Origin: Neisseriaceae bacterium CLB008
GTDB lineage: Bacteria; Pseudomonadota; Gammaproteobacteria; Burkholderiales; Neisseriaceae
Assembly: GCA_041228285.1 (NCBI GenBank)
Contig: CP166133.1
Location: 1,674,001-1,738,000 of the forward strand
Direction: 5' to 3'
Length of the DNA: 64,000 nt
Shown here: piece by piece, positions 1 to 8,116 of the stretch
Numbering within the stretch: the first letter of the stretch is position 1
Layout: every line of letters starts with the position of its first letter
Position numbers and translations under genes: made by a program
The notes under the pieces: generated by a model
Databases searched by the model: none
What the model saw: only the letters and a program-made list of their open reading frames with translations
Told to the model about the DNA's origin: nothing

Positions 1-388
1 GCTTAGGAAAGCGATACACGCCGGTGCTGATATTGGGAAACGCCAACGACTTCAAGCCATGCGCTGCCGCCACGGCAAAGCAATTGTCGTAGGCTTGGCG
101 CAATAAGGCCGCCTCCTGTTGCTGACCACCCTGCCATACAGGGCCTACCGTGTGAATCACATGATGCGCCGGCAACAGCCCCGCCGTAGTGATCACCGCC
201 TCGCCCACGGCACAGCCGCCCTGTTTGGCGCGAATCGCATGGCACTCGGCCAAAATCGCTGGCCCGCCAGCGCGGTGAATCGCACCATCAACGCCACCAC
301 CGCCCAATAAAGACGTATTGGCCGCATTCACGATTGCGTCTACCTTCATCTGGGTTATGTCGCCCAAGCACACTTGTACCGTCCCCAT
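1..388 (-). CDS. Macro-domain protein, O-acetyl-ADP-ribose deacetylase-like (partial)
   Basis: Only the N-terminal 129 codons lie in the window; the gene runs off the left edge. The translation opens [20 protein letters not shown], followed by [19 protein letters not shown]. These are the ADP-ribose-binding signatures of the macro domain (YmdB/Poa1p-like). Later segments [18 protein letters not shown] and [13 protein letters not shown] complete the fold. Family members hydrolyse O-acetyl-ADP-ribose or remove ADP-ribose from proteins in the cytoplasm. I chose the start at 388 because AGGAGG at 395-400 is then 6 nt away. An in-frame ATG at 394 abuts that site and is less likely. The gene is divergent from the HIT gene, with about 130 bp between them. 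The family is clear; the exact substrate is not shown. Confidence 0.9.
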   Translation of the reverse strand, partial: MGTVQVCLGDITQMKVDAIVNAANTSLLGGGGVDGAIHRAGGPAILAECHAIRAKQGGCAVGEAVITTAGLLPAHHVIHTVGPVWQGGQQQEAALLRQAYDNCFAVAAAHGLKSLAFPNISTGVYRFPK

Positions 389-519
389 TGCCATCCTCCT
401 ATTTAACCAAGCTTTATCTTAAGCCAAGCCAAACCAATACGCCAGCCGTATTCTGACCGCAATAGGATTGTCTCAGCCACGATTTGATGAGACCATAGAT
501 GCTTCCCAAGGAGACCATC

Positions 520-942
520 ATGAGCTACGACAGCAATAATATTTTCGCCAAAATCATCCGCGGCGAAGCCCCCTCTTTTAAAGTCTATGAAGACGAGCAC
601 ACTTATGTGCTCATGGACATCATGCCGCAATCCACAGGCCACACGCTCATCCTGACCAAAGAGCCTGCCGTGACCCTGTTTGAACTGTCGACCGAAGGCG
701 CCCAAGCCTGCATTGCCACCGCCAAAAAAATCGCCCCGGCGTTGATGGCCGTCACCGGTGCCCAAGGCTTAACCATGTGCCAGTTTAATGGTGCAGTAGC
801 CGGCCAAACCGTCGACCACGTCCATTATCATTTAATTCCCCGCTATGAAGGCGAAAGCATGAACCTACATGCCAAAGAAGTAGGCGATCTAGACGCCATC
901 AAGGCCTTAGGCGAACAAATCGCCGCCGCCATCGCCGCTTAA
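520..942 (+). CDS. HIT family nucleotide-binding hydrolase
   Basis: This 140-residue protein is the usual size for a bacterial histidine-triad (HIT, Fhit/HinT-like) hydrolase. The catalytic triad HVHYH lies at residues 100-104, inside DHVHYHLIPR. The N-terminal CxxIFxKII-like strand appears as NNIFAKIIRGEAPSFKVYED, without the zinc cysteines of some members. HIT proteins hydrolyse AMP-linked phosphoramidates or dinucleoside polyphosphates in the cytoplasm. The start at 520 has AAGGAG 6 nt upstream; a TTG-type extension to 499 has no such support. The gene stands alone and ends at a strong terminator. Substrate preference cannot be read from the sequence. Confidence 0.93.
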   Translation: MSYDSNNIFAKIIRGEAPSFKVYEDEHTYVLMDIMPQSTGHTLILTKEPAVTLFELSTEGAQACIATAKKIAPALMAVTGAQGLTMCQFNGAVAGQTVDHVHYHLIPRYEGESMNLHAKEVGDLDAIKALGEQIAAAIAA

Positions 943-961
943 TCCTAGCCCGCACACACAA

Positions 962-992
962 AACGGCACGCCTGATCGCGTGCCGTTTTTTT
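962..992 (+). terminator. Rho-independent terminator
   Basis: A 9-bp stem (AACGGCACG / CGTGCCGTT) with an 8-nt loop is followed by seven T. It ends the HIT transcript. The A-rich left flank could also serve proP, which arrives from the other side. Confidence 0.9.
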
Positions 993-1013
993 CACGGAAC
1001 CACTTAACCTAGT

Positions 1014-2516
1014 TTAATGGTTGATCTCTGGATGCTGATCCACCAAAGTGGCCCGTTTTTTCTGCAAGCGCTCAATCTCCTCATCGATGTTTTCGATTCG
1101 GCCTTCGATGTGGTCGTAATGCGCCTGTAAAATCTCGCGCGCTTCTTCCTTACTCGACGCCGCCGGCGTGGCCCCTTTTAGGGGTTTATTGGCGGTTTCA
1201 ATCATGCGTAGGCCCGTAATCAAGCCGATCACCGCCACCACCATTAAATAATAGGCCGGCATGTAGAGGTTTTGCGTTGCTTCCACCAGCCAGGCGATCG
1301 CCGTCGGCGTAAAGCCCGCCACCAAGACCGAAATATTAAACGCAATGGCCATGGCGCTGTAGCGAATCGCCGTCGGGAAAATGGCCGGCAAAATCGACGC
1401 CACCACGCCCGTAAAACAGTTCAGCATCACCGCCAACAGCAATAAGCCCAAGAAAATCAAGCCTACTGAACCGCTGTTAATCAGATAAAAACACGGAATC
1501 GACAGCAGCAACAGGCCCAAGCTGCCGCCAATCACAAAGGGCTTACGGCCAAAGCGGTCGCTCAACAGGCCAATAATCGGCTGCACAAACAGCATGCCAC
1601 ACATGATCGCGATGATGATCAACACGCCATGATCAGCAGAATAATGCAGGTTATGCGACAGATAGCTGGGCATATAGGTTAACAGCATGTAATACGTCAC
1701 GTTGGTGGCGATTACCAAGCCCACGCACACCAATAAGCCTTGCCAGTTATTGCGCACCACCTCTTTAAACGAAATTTTCGCTGGCGCTTTAATATTGCGT
1801 TTGTCGTCTTCAGTGAGTTGATCAACGTGTTGCTGAAACGCCGGCGTTTCTTCCAGCGCATGGCGTAAATACAGGCCAATCAAGCCCAAAGGCCCGGCAA
1901 TAAAGAACGGGATGCGCCAACCCCAGGCTTCAAAATCTTGCTCGCCCACGATGGCAGAAATCAACACCACCACACCGGCGCCAAGCACAAAGCCGGCGAT
2001 CGAACCAAAATCCAACCAGCTACCCAAGAAGCCGCGTCGATTGTCCGGCGCGTATTCGGCCACAAACACTGCCGCGCCCGTGTACTCGCCCCCCACCGAA
2101 AAGCCCTGCGCCAGCTTGGCGATTAACAGCAATATCGGCGCCCAGATGCCAATACTGGCATAGGAAGGGATCAAGCCAATCGCGAAGGTACTGACCGACA
2201 TGATGATGATGGTGACGGCCAAAACCTTCTGCCGCCCGAGCCGATCGCCCAAGATCCCAAACACCACCCCGCCCAAAGGCCGGACCAAAAACGGCACCGA
2301 AAACGTGGCCAATGACGCCACCAGTTGGACGCTGGGGCTAGCGTCTGGGAAAAACACCTTACCCAAGACGTAGGCTAAGAAGCCATACACCCCAAAGTCG
2401 AACCACTCCATGGCATTACCCAGTGCAGCGGCGGTAATGGCCTTCTTTAATTTTTGATTTTCAATGATGGTAATATCATTGATGTGCATCGGTACTGCTT
2501 TTTTCTTCTTACGCAT
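1014..2516 (-). CDS. proP: Proline/betaine transporter ProP (MFS)
   Basis: The 500-residue protein matches the length and, by eye, nearly the whole sequence pattern of E. coli ProP, an H+/osmolyte symporter of the inner membrane that imports proline, glycine betaine and related zwitterions on hyperosmotic shock. Visible marks are AITAAALGNAMEWFDFGVYG in helix 1, the MFS loop GDRLGRQK, AQGFSVGGEYTGA, and GLLSDRFGRKPF. The C-terminal tail (about residues 450-500) is charged and heptad-like (EEAREILQAHYDHIEGRIEN), matching the antiparallel coiled coil that tunes the osmotic threshold in ProP. I chose ATG at 2516 because AAGG lies 6 nt before it and the N-terminus then aligns with E. coli. A start at 2522 would overlap the ribosome site. 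Confidence 0.95.
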   Translation of the reverse strand: MRKKKKAVPMHINDITIIENQKLKKAITAAALGNAMEWFDFGVYGFLAYVLGKVFFPDASPSVQLVASLATFSVPFLVRPLGGVVFGILGDRLGRQKVLAVTIIIMSVSTFAIGLIPSYASIGIWAPILLLIAKLAQGFSVGGEYTGAAVFVAEYAPDNRRGFLGSWLDFGSIAGFVLGAGVVVLISAIVGEQDFEAWGWRIPFFIAGPLGLIGLYLRHALEETPAFQQHVDQLTEDDKRNIKAPAKISFKEVVRNNWQGLLVCVGLVIATNVTYYMLLTYMPSYLSHNLHYSADHGVLIIIAIMCGMLFVQPIIGLLSDRFGRKPFVIGGSLGLLLLSIPCFYLINSGSVGLIFLGLLLLAVMLNCFTGVVASILPAIFPTAIRYSAMAIAFNISVLVAGFTPTAIAWLVEATQNLYMPAYYLMVVAVIGLITGLRMIETANKPLKGATPAASSKEEAREILQAHYDHIEGRIENIDEEIERLQKKRATLVDQHPEINH

Positions 2517-3025
2517 AACCATCCTTGTAATGTTGAAAAAAGACCAATCCTTTTGCTTATTTGATTAACCCCTCAGGCAATCATTGAACCACACGATACT
2601 TTGATCCAGAAAACGAAACGCTGCAACGGCAGCAGATGAGACATGTAAGGGTTTTAATAAAATGAAACAAAACACCTACATAGAGATTGGCATAAATCAT
2701 TTATGCTTTTTAAACTAACACAGGCTTAAACCAATGTTCAAGTTTTGAGGCAAATAAATGGCTCATTTTCAAGCAAATCTAGGCTAAATGCCCTTGAATA
2801 CAGGGTGGTTACCCTTTGATCTTAAAGAAATAACCAAAATAAATGGCCCAGTGCCAAATAAATATCGGCTATCCACCCCGAACTCCCCCACAAAATGAAG
2901 CCGTAAAACGAAACCAGCCATGCTCAGATGCGTACCGACCACCCGCCAGGCACAGGGTTTATGGCAGCGTGTCTGACTGGGTGAACCATGCTGAAGCGTC
3001 TACACGACACCCGAGCCCCATAAGC
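2517..3025. other. Intergenic region upstream of proP
   Basis: About 510 bp without a convincing gene. A 77-codon open frame at 2843-3076 has no ribosome site, low-complexity composition and no recognisable pattern, and it runs over the terminator at 3026-3058. The AT-rich part next to proP (about 2520-2830) presumably carries its promoter, but I could not settle -35/-10 elements. Confidence 0.5.
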
Positions 3026-3058
3026 AAAAACCCCATTTCGTCCTCACAAAATGGGGTT
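3026..3058 (-). terminator. Rho-independent terminator of the triple-RidA gene
   Basis: Read on the minus strand, a 10-bp stem (AACCCCATTT paired with AAATGGGGTT) is followed by five T. It lies 28 bp past the stop codon at 3086. Confidence 0.85.
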
Positions 3059-3085
3059 AGCTTGATCAGCGCTTAAGGGGCTTCT

Positions 3086-4357
3086 TCACACGGTTGGCGG
3101 CGTGCCTTCCGCATTCGACACCACCACTTCTATTTGAATCAAGGCATCATGAAGCATGGCGCCCACGCCCACCACCCGTCGCGCTGGGATACCGCCGGGG
3201 AAAAAACCTTGGTACACCGCGTTCACCGCATCCATATCGGCAAGGTTTTTCACATACAGATTCACTTTAACCACGTCGCTCATGGCATGACCGATGCTTT
3301 CTACAATGGCCTTGATGTTATTCAAGCACTGCTCTGTCTGCGCCTTTATCCCGCCTTCGACTAAGCGGCCTGATTGAGGATCAATCGGCAGCTGGGCCGA
3401 CACATGATTGTAGTGGGAGAACACCACCGTTTGCGTGGCCAGCGCATTGATCGGCGCTTGAGGCGTATTGTGCGCCTCGATGATCAGCCCGTGTCGGTCT
3501 TCTACCGCCTGCGGTGGCGTACCGTCGCCATGCGACACGATCGCCTCAATCTGCACCCAGGCCCCCATGGGCAAATCCGCCGCCGCAATCACGGTACGCG
3601 CCGGCACATAGGCCACGGCTCGGGCAATCGCAGAGTCAGGAAAAAACGTGCGGTATGCCTCATTCACAGCGTCAAGGTCAGCGAGGTCTTTCAGAAACAC
3701 ACTGGTTTTGACGATGTCGTCAAAAGGCACGTCTAGGCTTTCCAGAATCGCTTTAATATTCTTTAAACACTGAGCCGTTTGCGTGTTCACGTCGCCAGCA
3801 ATCACCCGTCCAGACTTAGGGTCGATCGGCAGCTGCGCCGTCAGATGATTGTAATGTGAAAACGCCACCGCCTGCGTCGACAGCCGACAAAGAGGCGCAT
3901 GGGCAGTGTTGTTCCCCAGCTTAATTAAGTCACCCGCCTGGGGCGCATTCGGAATCGTGCCCTCACCATTGGACAACAGCGCCTCAATTTGCACCAAGGC
4001 GCCCATAGGCAAGGCATCCACCGCTACGGTGGTGCGCGTCGGCACATAGCTGGAAAAAAACGTTTGATACACCTCATCAACAAGGTCTAGATCTTTGATA
4101 TTGGTCACAAATATGGTCAGCCGAACCACATCGCTCATCACATGATCAATACCCTCAACAATGGCTTTAATATTGTGTAAACATTGCGCCGCCTGCGCTT
4201 TAATACCGCCCGCCACCAACTGACCCGATTGAGGGTCAATCGGCAGCTGGGCGGATAGGTGATTGTAATGAGAAAAGGCCACCGTTTGTGACTGGAGGCC
4301 AAGGTCTGTTGGCGCATGTGCCGTATTTCTTGCCAAGACTGCATTTAAATCGCTCAC
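3086..4357 (-). CDS. Triple RidA (YjgF/UK114) domain fusion protein
   Basis: Three RidA-like domains lie in tandem at about residues 10-133, 148-279 and 292-421. A normal RidA is a single domain of about 130 residues that trimerises and hydrolyses reactive enamine/imine intermediates released by PLP enzymes. Each repeat carries FSHYNH(L/V)(S/T)AQLPIDP and a C-terminal (P-x-R) arginine: R108, R254 and R393. That arginine matches the carboxylate-binding, catalytic Arg of RidA. Domain 2 has an extra segment of about 7-9 residues (PDSAIARAV) before its PAR motif, and domain 3 has MLHDALIQIE where the others have LPMGA(L/W)VQIE. The start is GTG with GGGAGA 8 nt upstream. The gene lies 240 bp after the aldolase-like gene on the same strand and probably has its own promoter. 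A covalent trimer in one chain is my interpretation; the domain assignment is firm. Confidence 0.9.
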   Translation of the reverse strand: MSDLNAVLARNTAHAPTDLGLQSQTVAFSHYNHLSAQLPIDPQSGQLVAGGIKAQAAQCLHNIKAIVEGIDHVMSDVVRLTIFVTNIKDLDLVDEVYQTFFSSYVPTRTTVAVDALPMGALVQIEALLSNGEGTIPNAPQAGDLIKLGNNTAHAPLCRLSTQAVAFSHYNHLTAQLPIDPKSGRVIAGDVNTQTAQCLKNIKAILESLDVPFDDIVKTSVFLKDLADLDAVNEAYRTFFPDSAIARAVAYVPARTVIAAADLPMGAWVQIEAIVSHGDGTPPQAVEDRHGLIIEAHNTPQAPINALATQTVVFSHYNHVSAQLPIDPQSGRLVEGGIKAQTEQCLNNIKAIVESIGHAMSDVVKVNLYVKNLADMDAVNAVYQGFFPGGIPARRVVGVGAMLHDALIQIEVVVSNAEGTPPTV

Positions 4358-4376
4358 GATTGCATTCTCCCATTGA

Positions 4377-4388
4377 AATCAATTGATT
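4377..4388. promoter_or_regulatory. Palindrome upstream of the triple-RidA gene
   Basis: AATCAATTGATT is a perfect 12-bp palindrome 19 bp before the GTG start. A TTGACA hexamer lies further upstream on the minus strand (around 4416-4421), but its spacing to a -10 is poor. This could be an operator or chance in AT-rich sequence. Confidence 0.3.
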
Positions 4389-4548
4389 GGAATATTCATA
4401 GTGATGCACCCCACCCCGATTGTCAATCAATGTCAGCGCCGATATTCATCCACCTGACCCAACGCAACCGCCGACGCCATCATTGAGACCAAACTGACCA
4501 CATTCAGCCATTTTCACCACCAGATCAATCACATGACGCGACTGACAC

Positions 4549-4573
4549 AAAAAAAGCCACCGCAAGCGGTGGC
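4549..4573 (-). terminator. Rho-independent terminator after the aldolase-like gene
   Basis: An 8-bp GC-rich stem (GCCACCGC / GCGGTGGC) with a 2-nt gap between arms is followed on the minus strand by seven T. It separates the main operon from the triple-RidA gene. Confidence 0.88.
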
Positions 4574-4597
4574 GATGGCTAAGCCAAAAGCTTAAGG

Positions 4598-5353
4598 CTA
4601 ACGACAATAGTCCGCCGCCTGATTCAATAACGACACCGCCGCATCCCAGCACTGGCGCACATACACATCATAGTCGCTCAAATGCTGCTGCGCGGTTTTA
4701 AGACACACTGCCTCGCTCGGATAAATCAGCGCCTGCCCTCCTGCTAACGCCTTATTCTGGATTTGGCAAGCGGCTTCTAAAAAGTAGATTTGATTAAACG
4801 CTTCGTATACCGTTCCGCCTACCGCCAACAGCCCGTGGTTGGCTAAAATCATGGCCTGATTATCGCCTAGGTCTTGCACTAAGCGCACCCGCTCATCGGT
4901 GCACAGCGCAATGCCTTCATACGGATGATACGACAGCTTGCCGTAAAACTTCAGCGCATGTTGACTAATCGGCAGCAGCCCCTGCGCTTGGGTCGACACC
5001 GCAATGCCATCAGCGGTATGCGTGTGCACCACGCAATGCACGTCGGCGCGGGCCGCATGAATCGCCGAATGGATCACAAAACCGGCAGGATTGACTGTTT
5101 TATGGCGATCCAAATCCGACACGATCCGCCCTTCTTCGTCGATTTTAACCAGATCAGAAGCCTTCATTTGATTAAAGGTCACCCCATAATGGTTGATCAA
5201 AAAATGATGGGGCTCGCCCGGCACCCTGAGGCTGATGTGGGTGTCGATGAGGTCGGTCATGCGGTAATAGGCCATCAGCCGATACAGCGCCGCTAAATCA
5301 CAGCGCGCCTGCCATTCAGCCGCACTGACCTGTTGTTCATAGCTTAAGCTCAC
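4598..5353 (-). CDS. Class II aldolase/adducin-fold protein
   Basis: The 251-residue protein has the L-fuculose-phosphate aldolase/adducin fold. Zinc ligands are visible as HTH (H110, H112) in DVHCVVHTHTADG and H173 in MILANHGLLAVGG. The substrate-loop motif is DTHISLRVPGEPHHFLIN. The segment NPAGFVIHSAIHAAR lacks the SSE-type catalytic glutamate of true aldolases, as in the adducin-like subgroup, so the reaction may be a decarboxylation, epimerisation or a different cleavage. I chose GTG at 5353 because AAGGAG lies 5 nt upstream. A second possible start (ATG 5383) overlaps the SDR stop as TGATG but has no ribosome site. It is the last gene of the ABC/SDR operon. Confidence 0.82.
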   Translation of the reverse strand: MSLSYEQQVSAAEWQARCDLAALYRLMAYYRMTDLIDTHISLRVPGEPHHFLINHYGVTFNQMKASDLVKIDEEGRIVSDLDRHKTVNPAGFVIHSAIHAARADVHCVVHTHTADGIAVSTQAQGLLPISQHALKFYGKLSYHPYEGIALCTDERVRLVQDLGDNQAMILANHGLLAVGGTVYEAFNQIYFLEAACQIQNKALAGGQALIYPSEAVCLKTAQQHLSDYDVYVRQCWDAAVSLLNQAADYCR

Positions 5354-5382
5354 AGCCACTCCTTTCCTTAGGTTGCCAAGCA

Positions 5383-6117
5383 TCACACATGCTGGCCGCC
5401 GTTGATGTGGATCTCAGCGCCATTGATGTATGACGACGCCTCCGAACACAGAAACACAATCGTTTGCGCTACTTCAGACGGCGTGCCTAAGCGCCGCATC
5501 GGCACCTCACTGGCCACCAAGGCATCGGTGCCCGGCGATAAAATATTGGTGCTGATTTCGCCAGGGGCAATGGCATTGACCCGCACGCCCATGCCCCCAA
5601 ACTCAAACGCCATTTCTCGCGTCAGCGCCGCTAAACCAGCCTTTGAAGCCGCATAGGCCACGCCGGCAAACGGATGCACGCGCGACCCCACAATCGACGT
5701 CACGTTCACCACCGCCCCCTTCGCCTTGATTAACTCGGGCAGCAAAGCCCGCACCAGCAGCGCCGTCGACACCAGATTCACATTCAATACCCGCGTCCAG
5801 GTTTCGGCATCCGTGCCCTGCACGTCGAGCTTATCGCCGGCGGCATTTTTAGGCGAAATGCCGGCGTTGTTCACCAAGGCCGCCAGCTCACCATCGGGCA
5901 GCTTACTGCGCACCAAGGCCGCAATATCTTCAATGCGGGCTAAGTCTTCTAAATCAGCCTGAATGTGGTTTTCTTTACCTTGGGCCCAGCGGCAGTTTTC
6001 GGCAAACGGCTGGCGTGAAATGGTCAAAACCCGCCACCCAGCCTGCTCAAACGCCTTAACCGTGGCGTGGCCGATGCCGCGGCTCGCGCCGGTTAACAAT
6101 AAACACTTGGTTTTCAT
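5383..6117 (-). CDS. Classical short-chain dehydrogenase/reductase (SDR)
   Basis: The 244 residues are a typical classical SDR. The cofactor motif TGASRGIG is at residues 9-16, NNAG at 83-86, the catalytic Ser near S141 (NVTSIVGS), Tyr155 and Lys159 in YAASK, and the C-terminal NGAEIHINGG strand. Such enzymes oxidise or reduce alcohol/carbonyl groups with NAD(P)H. An Arg at position 35 after beta-2 (TISRQP) suggests NADP preference, though that is only an inference. It sits 29 bp after the last permease gene and overlaps or abuts the aldolase-like gene, so the two probably act on the same imported compound or its aldehyde product. Confidence 0.9.
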   Translation of the reverse strand: MKTKCLLLTGASRGIGHATVKAFEQAGWRVLTISRQPFAENCRWAQGKENHIQADLEDLARIEDIAALVRSKLPDGELAALVNNAGISPKNAAGDKLDVQGTDAETWTRVLNVNLVSTALLVRALLPELIKAKGAVVNVTSIVGSRVHPFAGVAYAASKAGLAALTREMAFEFGGMGVRVNAIAPGEISTNILSPGTDALVASEVPMRRLGTPSEVAQTIVFLCSEASSYINGAEIHINGGQHV

Positions 6118-6146
6118 TGCCTCACCTCTTTTCCTTGGCTGCGGCC

Positions 6147-6938
6147 CTAGGCCGCCGCGCTGAGTTTTTTCACCCGTTTTTTAAACACCACCGTCGCCAT
6201 ACCGATCACAATGGTGGCCACAATGAATAAGAAGGCCGCCGAGGCGATCGTCGGGCTGATGTTCTCACGAATGGTTGAGAACATTTGCCGCGCCAAAGTC
6301 CGTTGATTCGGTCCGGCCACAAATAAGGTCAACACCACTTCATCCAGCGAGGTGGCGAAAGCCAATACCGCGCCCGACGCCACCCCCGGCATCGCCAAGG
6401 GTAAGGTCACGGTGCGAAACACGGTAAAAGGCGCCGCTCCTAGGCTTTCCGCCGCCAGCTCAAGGCGCCCATCAATCCCAGCCAATGAGCCACTGACGCT
6501 GATCAACACCAGCGGAATCGCCACAATGGTGTGGGCCACAATCACCCCCATATAGGTATTGGCGATGCCTAAGCGGGTAAATAACAGCTGCATGCCCACG
6601 CCCAAAACCACGGCCGGCACCACCATAGGCAGAATAAACAGCGTCCGAATCGGCGCCGCCAGCATGATGCCCTTATGGCGCAGGCCCAAGGCCGCCATCG
6701 TGCCCAATGTCGTGGCCAACAGCGTGGTGCCGCCGCTGATGATTAAGCTATTGATGATGGAACGGCGCCATGAATCCGCCACGAACAGCTCTTGCAGCCA
6801 CTTCATCGACCACCCAGGCATCGGATAGGTCAAAAAACTGCTCGACGTAAAGCCCAGTGGCAAGATGGCCACCAAAGGACCGAGTAAAAAGGCCACGGCC
6901 GCCGCCCCAAACATGATTTTGACGATTTTCCCTAACAT
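6147..6938 (-). CDS. ABC transporter permease, PotC-like
   Basis: A 263-residue inner-membrane permease of the polyamine/opine/Fe3+ importer class (BPD_transp_1). Six hydrophobic spans are visible, with the ATPase-coupling EAA loop as AAESLGAAPFTVFRTVTLPL. It begins ATG at 6938, overlapping the upstream permease stop in TAATG, so translation is coupled. It pairs with the permease at 6938-8116 and the ATPase at 8116-9183. The substrate is unknown; the PotBC-like type suggests a small cationic or zwitterionic amine. Confidence 0.9.
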   Translation of the reverse strand: MLGKIVKIMFGAAAVAFLLGPLVAILPLGFTSSSFLTYPMPGWSMKWLQELFVADSWRRSIINSLIISGGTTLLATTLGTMAALGLRHKGIMLAAPIRTLFILPMVVPAVVLGVGMQLLFTRLGIANTYMGVIVAHTIVAIPLVLISVSGSLAGIDGRLELAAESLGAAPFTVFRTVTLPLAMPGVASGAVLAFATSLDEVVLTLFVAGPNQRTLARQMFSTIRENISPTIASAAFLFIVATIVIGMATVVFKKRVKKLSAAA

Positions 6939-8116
6939 TAGTGGGCCTCCCGCTTTTCTGCCGTCATGTGGCTATAGATGCTAAACAGAATCAAACACGT
7001 CACCAGCAAAATGATGCCCAAGGCGCCCGCCATGCCCCAGTTCGCTGCGCCAGTGGCGTAGTAGGCAATGATGGAGCTGATCATCTGATCGCCCGGCCCA
7101 CCGATTAAGGCTGGGGTAATGTAGTAGCCAATGGCCGTCATGAACACCAGCAGCATGCCCGATAAAATGCCGCGATAGCTTAAGGGCAATAAAATGGTGA
7201 CAAACGCACGCCACGGCGCCGCGCCTAACGATGAAGCAGCCGGCATGAGATTGGGCGGAATGGTCTTTAATACGCTGTAGATCGGCAACACCATAAACGG
7301 TAACAACACGTGGGTCATGGCGATCACCACCCCTACACGGTTAAAGATTAAGGCCAGCGGCTGGTCAATTAGGCCCAGACCAATCAAAGCATCGTTAATC
7401 AAGCCCCGATTTTGCAATAAAATAAACCAAGCCGCGGTGCGCACCAATAGCGACGTCCACAGCGGCAGCAGCACCGCCATAAACAATAGGTTACGCCACC
7501 AACCGCTTGCAGACGCCAACAGCAGCGCATAAGGGTAGCCGATCAACACGCAAAACACCGTCACCATGGCGGCAATGCTGAAGGTGCGCAGTAAAATGTC
7601 GCGGTTAGCCGACTGGCTGGCCGGCAACGCCTCAATCTGGCCTTGCTGGTTTTGGCCTAAATCCACCGCCGCCAATAAATAGCGGGCGGTCAGCGGCGCC
7701 ATCAGCTTATTAATGGCCTGCCAATAAGGCAGCTCGGCCCAACGCGCATCGATGTCGGTTAAGCGGCCCGTCGGCGCACTCTGGCTCTTTACCGCGGTAA
7801 TGGTTTTGGTCATGAGGGTTCGAAAACCCGCCTGCTCACTATTGAGCTTGCGCACCATATCACCCAATGCCTGTTCGTCATCGGTGGCTTGAATGTCGGC
7901 CATCACCGCCTGCTGCACCGCCACGCTCGGCACCGACTGCCCGTCCCAATCCTGTATCGCCACCGCAGTGCGATCCATGACTTTGGCCACGGCGTCATCC
8001 GACACCGATTGCTTCATCATGGCCAACAGCGGCCACAGAAAAAACACCAATAAAAACAAAAACAAGGGCGCGATCAAGGCGTAGGCTTTGCCTTTTTTGG
8101 TTTTAAATAGGTTCAT
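6938..8116 (-). CDS. ABC transporter permease, PotB-like, with large periplasmic insert
   Basis: The protein is 392 residues, about 100 longer than a normal PotB-type permease. After the first membrane span (about residues 12-34) comes a soluble segment of roughly 150 residues (about 36-185), probably periplasmic, with charged helical sequence. The usual five-span core follows, with the coupling loop AASSLGAAPWRAFVTILLPL. I chose ATG at 8116 because it overlaps the ATPase stop as TGATG; an upstream in-frame start at 8179 would sit inside the ATPase gene. The long insert occurs in some spermidine/putrescine-like importers and could help dock the lipoprotein receptor. Confidence 0.9.
   Translation of the reverse strand: MNLFKTKKGKAYALIAPLFLFLLVFFLWPLLAMMKQSVSDDAVAKVMDRTAVAIQDWDGQSVPSVAVQQAVMADIQATDDEQALGDMVRKLNSEQAGFRTLMTKTITAVKSQSAPTGRLTDIDARWAELPYWQAINKLMAPLTARYLLAAVDLGQNQQGQIEALPASQSANRDILLRTFSIAAMVTVFCVLIGYPYALLLASASGWWRNLLFMAVLLPLWTSLLVRTAAWFILLQNRGLINDALIGLGLIDQPLALIFNRVGVVIAMTHVLLPFMVLPIYSVLKTIPPNLMPAASSLGAAPWRAFVTILLPLSYRGILSGMLLVFMTAIGYYITPALIGGPGDQMISSIIAYYATGAANWGMAGALGIILLVTCLILFSIYSHMTAEKREAH

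Noticed and set aside
2843-3076. 77-codon plus-strand open frame upstream of the triple-RidA terminator
   Set aside because: No ribosome site, Pro/Arg-rich composition, overlaps a terminator on the other strand, no recognisable pattern.
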